NCBI GenBank assembly: GCA_030737875.1
Contig: CM060919.1
Span: 808,401,160 to 808,465,159 of the forward strand
Source of the DNA: Allium sativum
Lineage: Eukaryota > Streptophyta > Magnoliopsida > Asparagales > Amaryllidaceae
Reading direction: 5' to 3'
DNA length: 64,000 nucleotides
A model generated the notes under the pieces. It did not search any database. It saw only the letters and a program-made list of their open reading frames with translations, and was not told the origin of the DNA. The position numbers and the translations under genes are program-made. Each line of letters begins with the position of its first letter. Within the stretch, counting starts at the first letter, position 1. Below are positions 54,035 to 64,000 of the stretch, in pieces.

Positions 54035-56870
54035 TGTAACAACCCGTATTTTGATAACGTGTTATAACCATAAATCTAGGCAGAATTAAATTTTAAGTAA
54101 GAACCAAGGGAAAAGGGTTGCGCCATTACGTTCGTCTCGGAATTCTACATGAAATCGAGTCCGAGTTTTCGAAAATCGGAGTTCGTATGACCAAGTTATG
54201 GCTCCCCAAAGTTTCAGAAATTTTCAGAGTTCAAAACAGCTCGAATTCGAATTCAAAATTCGAATTTCAAACGCAGAACAGACTGGGCGGGAAATTTCCC
54301 GCCCAGACCCAGGTCGACTGGGGAGTCGACTGGGCAGTCGACCCCCCCCCCCAGGTCGACTGGGCAGTCGACTTGGGTGTCGACCTGGTCCCCGAACCCA
54401 TTTTTGGGCCAGTGTTCGTTCTGATGTATCTAGTCCGATTTCTGTCCAGATTCATCTGCCAAAACCTATTTAAACAGCCACAAACCAAGCCTTCTCTACA
54501 CACGATTCTATTCTGCTTCTACTCTGCCTCTGTTCTAAATAAAAATAAAAATGGCGTCGCTACTCTGCTGGAATCAAAACTAGAAGCTAATCAACATCAA
54601 CCTAAGCAACTCAATTCAAACTAGAGATTGAAGCTTCTGCAACGATCCTACGACAATTTCTGTTCTTAGTTCTCATAAACCACGATCTATAAGCCCCAGT
54701 TACTCTTAGATCTAAACTGTAAATTTAACATGAACACGATGTAAACTGAAATTATGCCTAAACATGATAACTAGGTCGGATCTATCGTTGTAAATCCTTG
54801 ATCTATGACTATCCTTTTTGGACCTACTATTTTAGATCTAATTTTGTACACCCTAGATCTATTCATGTAAAACTTTGACTTGTGGATTATTGTATGAACT
54901 TGATTTGGGACATATTCATGTTATTAACCTAAAACCTCTCATGACCTTTATCTAAACATTACCTGCGATGTTGAAACTATTATTGGGGATATTATCTTAT
55001 GTCAATCCATTACCATGTCTATCACCATATTCTGCCAAGTTGATGTTGAGACCCTTATTCATATGCCTGAAATGTTATAGTCGTCATGCTTAACTTGTAA
55101 ACACCTTTGCCATCCTATGACTATCCTTTTTGTGTTATTTCCCTATCTTGATATCTTGTGTTGATGCGAATTCACATACGTTGGGGATACGTTTTGGGTA
55201 GATTAGGCAAACTTGAAATTGGCTATAAAATTAACATGATATGACATGAAAACATGACATGTAAACTTGACATGAAATTATACTTGAAAACTTGAATCAT
55301 GAACATGGTTAACACGAACTTGAACTTGACATGAAAAATTAAGCATGGACATGACACTTAGATAACTTGAACATGGCCAACTCGAGGTTGGGTTGAGTTT
55401 GCAATATAAATCTGCCCGGAACCGCCCGGCAAATCCAGTAACTGCAAACAATAGGACCCAATGTGAGTAGTTGGTCATATCGCACTCGAAACCTGAGGTT
55501 AGACTAGGTTATGGTGTAAAACTGCCCGGACCCGCCCGGCACATCCAGTAACCATAACCAAGTCTAATGTGAGAGGTTAGGGGTGCATTAAGTAAATTAA
55601 TGCCACTGGATAGGGTTAAGTCATGGACCACTTGAATATACTTAACCAATTTGACACGTTGATTGGATAGGGTTAAGTCATGAACCGCTTGAACACACTC
55701 TACCAACATGACACATGATTCGTAGGACTAAGTCTTGAACTAGAACGACACACTTAGTCAATTTGACATGACACGTAGATGGGGTTAAGTCTCGATTTTA
55801 AAATGACAACTTAACCTGCTGAAAGAAACCCTAGTTACACGGTCCTTTTCAGCAGTAACCCACTAGATGTATCACGGTACCCTGGGACTAGGCAGGGTGG
55901 GGCACGATTGCTGGGCTGATTGTAAGCGACCAGAACGATGGCTGAGTTGGTGCGCCATTGTAGGTTCAGGCGGACTAGGGTCGTGCACTTAGTCCGGAGT
56001 TGAAAAAGCAGGCATTGGGCATCAGTAGGATTATCTGTGCATTCTTGATTCGTGTCGGTGGTTGGCACCCTAGGGCTTGATACACCCTATGGTGGACCTA
56101 ACACAGGTGACTACATTCATGATAGGGCCGTATGACATAGACACATGACGAGCTAGACTTGTAGGGAGCTGATCGATTAGATCGTACCGTTGGACCCCGA
56201 ATTGGGTCACTTCACGATATTGGGCCAAGGGATTATTTCTTGATTTATAGTTGACACGGGATTAGTATACCAGTATAGTTGGTACGGTGAATCTTGAATA
56301 CGCAATGTTAGACTTGGGTTATCTTGTTAGCTTAGTTATCATGCTAGACTTATCATCATTCCTATGTTCAGTTCCAGTTTATTCATGTCTTGTTAACTTT
56401 ACTAGTTTCTATGCTGATAGTCACTAGTGCTTACCAGTCTTTTTGATTGACCCGTTTTCTTTCGCCTCTTTGTCTTTCGTTTCCCCCCAGGTTCTCAGGG
56501 AGGAAACTCTAGCTCTTAGCTTGGACTTTGCTTTCTTTCTGACAGCTCATGTACGGTTTGGTCTTGAGCTATGCTATGGCTGCACTCATGCTCTTTTTGG
56601 GGAATAATATTTTACTTATGTTGTTTTAAGTACTTTGCTTCTTTAGAACTTGATGTAATGAAATAATGACTTGGTATTTTGATGTAAGAGGTTTTGACTC
56701 TATTTTTCAGTAATGAGATTTGGTTTTAAAGTTTATATCCGCTGCTTTATATACTCTATTTTTTTCTATGTTCTGTCTTGTGTTATCTCCGTGCCTGTTT
56801 ACTAGATAATACCCCTCCAAAACTAGGGCATTCCCTTTGTGAGTGACCGTAGCGGAGGTGGGGTGTTACA
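54035..56870 (+). repeat. 3' LTR of the deleted element
   Basis: 2836 bp, uninterrupted, so it gives the ancestral form of the split 5' LTR. The palindrome (54283-54306), GTCGAC cluster and hairpin array (about 55380-55816) are conserved. The splice-donor-like GTAAGC of the 5' LTR reads ATAAGC here. In one hairpin unit the right arm has mutated (ACTTAACC to ACTCTACC), and in another (55388-55461) pairing is better than in the 5' copy. Confidence 0.93.
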
Positions 56871-56914
56871 GAGTGTGACTACGCTCAATACCCCAATCTT
56901 CACTGGTATATCGA

Positions 56915-57640
56915 TTATTGTCGACCATGACTCGATATCATCGCTTCTACTTCGACGTTAGCTAGTGCAGGTGTAGGATCTGCACTTCTTTCTCTTTTAG
57001 CGCGTCTAACGCCTACGTCAGGCGACACTCTTTTGTTTCGAATTTTGGCTGAACTTCCTCGCCATCTACGATCCCGGTCATTCACGGGACGATTTGGGTG
57101 AAGAAGTTGACCTTGAGCAGGATCAATAGTACTAGGATTCCTGGTCAGAACCAGCGATTCCTTCAAACCCGGGTTGTTAGCTCTAAGAGTCCGGGCTACA
57201 TCTTCAGGTGTCCCTAGCATCCCAAATATTAATTGATCCAAAATTTCCGGCCTCTCGTATGGGATTCTCTGGCGTGGGCGGTCTTCGTCTGAAGAAGATA
57301 AGTGATCGGCAACCGGGCGATGAACTGGAGAAGACACTCTTTGTCTACGCAGCTCGCTAATTTCTCTTCTCATGGATATCATGTTATCTCGCATTATGAA
57401 ACTTTCATGCTTATGGTCTTCTAAAGCATCCCTAGTACTCTCAAGCATATCAAGCAAACGCGAAAAATCTCCGTGTGTAACGAGTTCGGAAAGTGTTGGC
57501 TGATCATCATTTGTCACTACTGGCATTGAAGCATTTGTAGGAGTTTGAGTAGAGGTACCGACTTCAGCCAAATTCGGTTCGGATCGGCCTTCCCTTACTT
57601 TTGCATTTCGAATCGAAAGGGAGCGAGCTGGAGTGTTCAA
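56915..57640 (-). pseudogene. Tat gag N-terminal fragment
   Basis: A 241-codon open frame, hydrophilic and Arg/Ser/Asp-rich, with a predicted coiled-coil stretch (MRDNMISMRREISELRRQR) and a polar central region. It lies where the N-terminus of Tat gag should be: the capsid part resumes at 43667 on the other side of the nested insertion. A frameshift near 56930 moves the reading frame before the insertion edge at 56871. By itself it lacks any retroviral gag core motif, so the call rests on position and orientation. Confidence 0.62.
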
Positions 57641-58642
57641 GGAATTGGGTCATATCAGGGGAATGTCCTCGGATCGGTTCGGGGCACGCAGCTCGGATCA
57701 GTTAGGGGATGTCCTGCCTAATTGGGTTGCTCATGAACTCTATCCCCTCGAACTGTGACATACATAGTTTGCTGATCTTTGCTCATCTCACCTTCCCGTG
57801 CGTTTTGCACTTCTTTTCCATTTCCTTTGATCATAATGCCCAACTTTTTCAAAGCTTGTTCGGAGAAAATTTCAAAGATACTGAATGTATGGACTATCTT
57901 CTTTGGATATGTGAACCCAAATAGTAGAATGGTAGCCCAAAAATGTAGAGAATTCGAGAATTTCTCAGTGAAAGCACCAAAATATTAGATCCAAAAATGG
58001 CTCTAACACCCAAACTAATGATAATATCCAATGAAATGAAAATAATAGCAAAGAGAACACACAATTTATAATGGTTCCGCGTGCCAACATCCACTTTGAA
58101 CTTCTTTAATTGATGATAAGAATGCAAGTACAATGATTGTTTTCACTCAATTTCACTCATACAGTGAATAATTTCACTTAAATTTCTCCAAAATATGCTC
58201 TAAAAGATGATTACGATCTGAACCAAGTAATGAAATTTGGAGGTTGTAAGTGTTTGAGTAAAGAATTTGCCAAAAGATCCCTTCTAATGAACCTTGGTGG
58301 TGTATTTATAGGTGGAAAATCTCCCTAGGAGGCCTCCGATTCGGGTACACCTGGTGGCCATCCCGCTCGGTTCGGTAGTGGAAGCTTGGAGATGTTGCCA
58401 GCGCACAACAGTGGTGGGTTCATGGGGAGAAACCGCTCCGCATATTCAGGAGATCGTGCATTGTTGAAGTGGTGCTGTGGTTTGGGTTGGATCACCAGTG
58501 TGGTTCGGATAGGACGGGGTCGATCCGATCCGAGTGCGCTCTTTGTTCACCACTTCCTGAGCAGCCTGCTCTGACATGAAGGGGATTGATTCAGGGATCT
58601 CCGAACCGAACCGCCTTCCTAGTGTTCTTCCTCCCTTTCACA
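57641..58642 (-). other. Probable 5' leader and LTR of the Tat element
   Basis: No gene. On the minus strand CCACCTATAAATACACC (58305-58321) is a TATA-box context, and TCGGTTCGG words are frequent on both sides. TGTGAAAGG at 58642 could be the LTR start. I found no clear primer-binding site and could not align a partner at the left end, so the extent is provisional. Confidence 0.4.
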
Positions 58643-61600
58643 CTTATTTGTAAAGTAATCTTCCAACTTTGTGTAGCCTAGTTCACAAAGTAGGCTAACA
58701 CATGCGATGTATGAAATCCATGTAACTGAGATTATATGGTAATTGATTGAGTCGCAATCCGATTCAGAATATGAATGAATATTTTAAAAATAATATTCAA
58801 TGAAGAATCAAATTTTGATTTAAATTTGAAATGTGAGGCCAAATCAAGTAGTTAAACGCTGTTTTAACTCGAACGGGTTTATCAGTCGATTTTATTCATT
58901 TTATAATGAATACGAAAAGGAAATGGATTTCAAAATCAGATATTTTGAAAATATTATCATTTTAATAATATAATGACATGGAATATTCAGTTTTGATTTG
59001 AAATTGAAACGCAAGTTGGAATCAATTTTTAAAACGAATTTAAAACGTTTTATAAAATACGTTTTAAATGGAAATCAAAATATAGATATTATATATATTT
59101 AAATAGCTTGAATAGAACGCGCCGTGCAATGATCGTTCGTGAATTTCAACCATTAAATTTAAATTGATGTAACGGGAGATCCGACCGTCGGATTATCTTA
59201 AAGCCAGAACCTTTGGGTTCGTATCAAAAAGATCTTTCCAATAATATAAGAGATTTAAATTTAAACGGTTGGATTTCAAATTATGCCCAAATCAATTTCA
59301 AAAAAGGTAACTATGGATGTAGTTCGGTGGTCGTTATTGGAAACCGACTGTAAGGGCCTTGATAAAATTATTAACAATATGGAAAAATCATGTAAAATCA
59401 TAATTAATGATTTAGATGAAAAATTCATAGTTTGGAAAGATAAAAATATATTTTTATTGAAATGAACTTGTTATTACCTAGAATAATAATCCAATGTTTT
59501 TAAATAAATAAATTGGATTTGAAAATTGTTTTTCAAATAACCAAAATTTTCCAACATATGTATTGGAAAGGATTTAAATGGAAATAATCTTCGGAATATT
59601 TCGATATTGGATTGCATGATTATACGGATATTGTTGAGGAATTTGAAAGATACAGATATCGTTATTCCCAATACGAGGTTTCAGAATTTGATATTGAATA
59701 GAAGCCGATATTAATTTCTATTCAGAGCCTTGTATTTACTATCAAATGGGATTTTGGGTTCTCGTGAATGTTGTCTTCAATAACACTGTTCTCAAACCCT
59801 ATTGAGAAAAGAATAAATCCTTTAATTAAGATTTAGAGAAGTTTATCAATTATAAATAGGAATTAAATGGAAGTTGTGGGTTTATCGTGAACGATGTTTT
59901 AAATAACATGAATTCTTTAACTCAATTAACAGTGAAGTTAGGATTTGGAATTTATAAACCTTTTTATTAAAATTTAATGGAAATTTTCCAAAGTAAAGTT
60001 TTCCAATTTCATATATTAAATTGGAATTGAATGGAATTCGATTTGGTAATAATCGAGAGCTCCTGTAGAGGAAGACCATTACCATATATGGAATTTAAAA
60101 GGCTTTGTCATTATTCCATTTATATTATTGGTCTGATACGGAAATTTATATCAATTACATATTGATCTGTTTTCCGCGAAGATTCCATATTTAATGCAAG
60201 TTGATTTGGTTTTATTGTAAATTGTGTTTTTAATGACATTGGTTCTTTAACCCGGTTAAAGAAAAGACTAATTTCTTAAAGTTGAATAATCATAAAATAA
60301 TGATTTTAGAGATTAAAAAAGAACTAGTTTTAATGAATATTTAAGTAGATTTAAATGAGAATGGGGTAATTAAATTTATCGAATTCATGAAATAATCGAG
60401 AATGGAGTATCACCGGTTTTACTCCAGGCGATAGTTAAATCTTTAATTAGATTTGAACGTGAAATGGTAATTAAATTTACTGATAACACAGTGGGTGTTA
60501 GATATGGAGTACTACCAGTTTTGATCCAAGCGATGAATAGGTTGGGATTGGGATAATAAAAGAAATAATTACTCTGATAAGGCTCGATAATCCCGACTAG
60601 TTTTATAAATCATAATTTGATTTAGAATTGTTAAAGGATAAAATAAAATCTTTTGAAATTGATATCCAAAGGAAGATTAAAAAATAAGTTTAAATGAATT
60701 TATCTTCGATGAAATTAATGAGAACCTTTCCCTAAAGATGTCAATATTTGAATAAAAGAATATTCTGAATTGGAATGAGGCGTGTGATGTGTTTTTATAG
60801 CACTTGATTATTGATTATAAAATACGCGAATTATTCGGAAAGACTGGATTTATCCCATTCTGAATAATTGATACGATGACTAAAAGTCGAAGAAGACGGT
60901 GGTTGAAGACCAGAGATCTTCACATCGTTTGGATGATTACTGATGTCTTGATTGGGGTGTACACCCAAGACAAGGTAATAAGTGGTGATCGTCTTGACGT
61001 ACTTCGAGATTGACCGGATATGCGAGGACCTCTCTCATGTATTGGACATATGGGATAAGGAATAAGGTGCCTCCAGTTTCGTATAGACCCAGAGTAGACA
61101 TGTAAATGGATGTGTGTCTGACATTGGATTTCATTATGTATTGATTGATTTCCATTAAATATATATCTGTTTGGTGGCGGTGAATTTATTCTCTTGCTTA
61201 ACACCCTTCTCTAAGACGTACTAGCTTAGAGATTATATATTGATAGACATCAGTCTTATAGCGTGGATTGTCAATGTGGCATGCTAAGATGCAAATGATC
61301 AAGGCTTTTGTTGAAAAGAAAAGTCTTGTGGATGATGATCAAAGCACGACTTTAATTAGCATAACTTTGTGTATAACATTAATTCGCAAGCTTCACACCC
61401 CGGTATGAGTCAAAAACGGGATAGTGAACATAGGGAGAACTTGCGTTTCTTTCTAGCTACAAGTTGTGTCATGGTATGGAGACCAGACATTTTTACTTAT
61501 GTGGATGATGGATTGCGAGGCGCCTCGGATATGATTGGTTGATGTACTGACCATTTTGGAGGTTCGATAGGATCGGAAAACGTATTGTTCAGGAATAATT

Positions 61601-62496
61601 AATCCAGTAAAGTAAGTGTGGACCGGCCCTACCACATCCCAGGGCTCCCCAGCGTCCGAGTACTGGGGCATTTGCTAGAGTGTCTCGAATCGGTGAGGAG
61701 CCATCCCTTGCCTCGACTCATAGATGGAATCCAGTTTCCAATACGACACTTTTTGGTTTTAGTGTAAACCTATATGGCGACATAATAAGATGGGGTACTA
61801 TGCCGTCTATGATTGATACATTTAGTTGTTTGACACTATGCACTTATAGTAATATCAATATGATTTGTTTTTGAAAGCATGTTTGGCTATTATAAGGTAA
61901 AACTCTATCCTCCGGCTTGCGTTGCATTGTGTGATAGGACCTGAGTCTTATAATAGCTTCATTTTTTCGAAAAGCACTGTGTTGTTTATAATTTGTTTAT
62001 TTCAGAGTATTCAAGGGGTGAACCCATTCCGTGACATACAGCGGGGTCCCATGAATTACCCTATTTTAAAGTAAAATTTTAATAACTGTTTTAGTTCTCA
62101 CACCAGTCCCATGACTGACTCGGAGTTTATTTTTTCCCCCTACACTCTGGGTGTCCATATTTTCCACACTGGCAGATTGTAGTTTTGGTTTTCATATATA
62201 TATATATATATATATTCATAGAATCCTGGATTACAGCTAGAGCTATATACAGAAAGCTTTGTATCCGTGTATTTCTTTCAGTTATGGTAGATGATGTATT
62301 TCCGTTGTGCATTGTATTTATACATTTTTATTTCCGTGGCTATGTATTTAAATCTCTGATATTTTTCGCTGTATATTATTTATTTGAACTCTGACATATT
62401 CTTGTACTCTGATGTAAATTATTGTAATAGCAATGAAATGTTTTATTTTTTGTGTTCTGATGCGTCGTGTTCTCAAAACAATCCGGGCTTGTAACA
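58643..62496 (+). mobile_element. 3' part of a long gypsy-type LTR
   Basis: Non-coding and AT-rich. The right part (61990-62160) matches, on the plus strand, the 3' block of the 44518-50909 LTR (AACCCATTCCGT.., CACCAGTCCCATGACTGACTCGGAGTTT-like order). The end CAATCCGGGCTTGTAACA at 62496 mirrors the LTR start TGTAACAACCCGGATT. Contains hairpin units (59757-60426), an acceptor-like TTTATTTCAG near 62006 and a TA tract near 62195. The left boundary is unclear; 58643 is the possible Tat edge. Confidence 0.6.
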
Positions 62497-64000
62497 ACCC
62501 GGATTTTCAGAACCAATTTAAAATTTTTATTTTAGCAATTTTAATGGATTTTGGTAATTTAAAATGATTTATTTTAAATAATAACGACTAGAAATTTATT
62601 TAAATCGAAGTTAGAACGTATAAATTTATTTTAATCATAAAACGAGCCTGAAATGGCTCGGTAGTTTGAAAATTCGATTTTAAATTTCAGTTGAATATAT
62701 ACAATTCAATATAAACCAAATTTCAGTAAAACAAGAAATATTTAAATCTGTTTAATTATATCTTTCTAATGAATGTAAGAAACTAAGATTTCACTTTATA
62801 AATTAAAAGTTATGTCTAATTTAAAATTAGAAATAGTCGCTACGGAATTTATATATAATTTATATAATATATAGCCCTAAAAAATAGTCATTTTGCAAAC
62901 AACCTCCGTTTTTGACAAAACCACTTTTGTTGGATCCGGAATGTCAAATTATTGTTATATTCCAATTTTAATATTTTTTGGAATTGATAAGTGAGCATGA
63001 TGAATTTAAACACGTTTGGTAATTTCAGTTTGAATTTAATCGACTGCAAAAAGACCAATTTTCAAACGGTCTCCAGATTCGACAAAATTAGTTTTATTAG
63101 GACTGTATCGTCAAAACATAGTTAGATTTATTTTTTTGGAATTTTTGGAGTTAGTATGTGGCCCCGGTAAATTAAAATGTACGTTGAAATCAATTTTGAA
63201 TGTTATATTAATTTATATTTCATATTAAAGAAAAACCGATCGAAACGGTCGAATTGGCTTACGGGACATATTCCATTTTATTCGGAATGAGGGTAATTAG
63301 CTAGGGGTGATAGTTGTTTGGTTTGAATTGGAGCTCAAATGTAAAAGTTGCATTTTATGGAAAAGATTATAAATCTAAATGCTAACGCTAAATCTCATTT
63401 AGAAAAGAAAAAAGGGGGAACCCGTCGTCCCTCCCCAAATCGTCGTTCCCCCCAAATCGCCGCCCCCTTCCAGGCGCCGTAGCCCACCGCCGACCTCCCT
63501 CCGCCTCCACCACCTTAGGCGCTACCCCTCCTCCCCTCTCTCTCCTCTCTCCTCTCTCTCCCTCTAATTCATAACCCCGCACCCAAATCTGCACCCCACA
63601 ACCACCTTGGGCCCTGCCTCCGACCGCCGCTGGCCACTAGTGCCACCCCGGCCACCCAGCCGCCTGCCGCCGCCCCCTCAGCCACTAACCCTGACCATGG
63701 ACCCTGCAAACTATAAAAATCCAATTTTTACTATTTTAAATGTCTGCAAATAATACTCTGACCTTCCGGAGCCAATAACTGTCCAACCGAGGGCTTCTGG
63801 CCAAAACCCCACAGTATCAAAATCGAAGAGCATGATTTTCTCTTTGATTTGAGTATATGGAAGCCATATTTTGGATTGCATAGTTGTTTAGAAAACGCGT
63901 CTAAAGTCTGCTATCCAAATACTGCCATTTTACAAATTCTGGCGAAATGGGGCAATTTCGAAAGAAAGGCCACTAAGCGAAAGTTGTCCGGAATGACGCC
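62490..64000 (+). mobile_element. 5' part of a gypsy-type LTR, running off the window
   Basis: Starts TGTAACAACCCGGATT and aligns with 22282-23120 for ~850 bp, then diverges. From 63380 it becomes C-rich (CCCGTCGTCC, CCGCCGCC words), resembling a leader or captured exon. The frames there are low-complexity and not called as genes. The first seven bases overlap the end of the preceding LTR. Confidence 0.7.

Larger units (their letters stand above)
43668..56870 (+). mobile_element. Internally deleted chromovirus-type element inside the Tat gag
   Basis: The 5-bp duplication GAGTG (43663-43667, 56871-56875) frames LTRs that start TGTAACAACCCG and end GGTGTTACA. The 3' LTR is 2836 bp; the 5' LTR (43668-52901) is the same length once the nested 6.4-kb insertion and its duplication are removed. 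Only 1133 bp separate the LTRs, holding PBS, a chromodomain-tail relic and PPT. It cannot encode its own enzymes and would depend on a related autonomous element. LTR divergence is uneven, about 4% over the first ~480 bp and nearer 2% downstream. Confidence 0.93.
34132..57640 (-). mobile_element. Degenerate Tat-lineage Ty3/gypsy element, interrupted
   Basis: Minus-strand order from the right: gag N-terminus (56915-57640), then the nested insertion 43668-56870 (duplication GAGTG at 43663-43667 and 56871-56875), then the rest of gag, protease, RT, RNase H, a second RNase H, integrase (ending 38619), then the opposite-strand ORF 34132-37813. The second (archaeal-type) RNase H and the antisense ORF place it in the Tat clade. 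Many stops and frameshifts make it non-functional. The span given is only the coding remains. LTR ends are uncertain; a TATA-like box on the minus strand near 58308-58316 and a possible TGTGAAAG start at 58642 suggest the right LTR lies at about 57.65-58.64 kb. Confidence 0.8.

Noticed and set aside
63388..63594. C/G-rich minus-strand frame near the right end
   Set aside because: It is composed of CT/CCG simple sequence; the Arg/Gly/Glu-rich translation is an artefact of composition.

Overview
The window looks like a repeat-rich region of an AT-rich flowering-plant genome, most likely a dicot. It has plant-type LTR retrotransposons (Ty1/copia, and Ty3/gypsy of the chromovirus and Tat lineages), one plant F-box gene with a plausible plant-type intron, and a RING-H2 gene relic. 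I see no bacterial or organellar features. All similarities were judged by eye.

Layout. 1-1473: end of an apparent copia relic and a minus-strand gypsy LTR terminus. 1474-7880: AT-rich spacer around the only apparently intact host gene, an F-box protein (5144-6253, probably with a tiny first exon at 4655-4665). 7881-13074: a young copia element (LTRs differ at about 4 of 533 positions, target duplication ATATA) that is intact except for one in-frame TAG between gag and pol. 13080-22281: AT-rich spacer with two local duplications, a RING-H2 pseudogene and a long hairpin. 22282-64000: a nest of LTR elements. A chromovirus (Tekay/Del-like) element at 23239-33342 has 2.7-kb LTRs, a full gag-pol frame and target duplication CTTTC, and interrupts an older LTR. 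A decayed Tat-lineage element lies on the minus strand (coding remains 38619-57640) with a second RNase H and a convergent extra ORF (34132-37813). A 13.2-kb element (43668-56870, duplication GAGTG) sits inside its gag. That element is an internally deleted chromovirus with only 1.1 kb between its LTRs, and its 5' LTR is split by a 6.4-kb apparent solo LTR (44518-50909, duplication CTTGT). The right edge (58643-64000) holds the 3' part of one long LTR abutting the start of another.

The autonomous elements encode the usual retrotransposition set (gag, protease, RT, RNase H, integrase). The Tekay-like one adds a chromodomain, which in this clade steers integration toward chromatin. The non-autonomous element keeps PBS, PPT and LTRs and would need these enzymes in trans.

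The most unusual signal is in the long LTRs. Four different gypsy LTRs contain tandem arrays of short hairpins in which the arm sequence changes from monomer to monomer while the two arms stay complementary (46606-47178, 47750-47985, 51408-51847 with its copy near 55380-55816, 24856-25165 with its copy near 32271-32585, and 59757-60426). In at least two families the array lies inside a putative LTR intron. One LTR also has a perfect 24-bp palindrome made of two head-to-head E2F-type sites just upstream of its TATA-like box.
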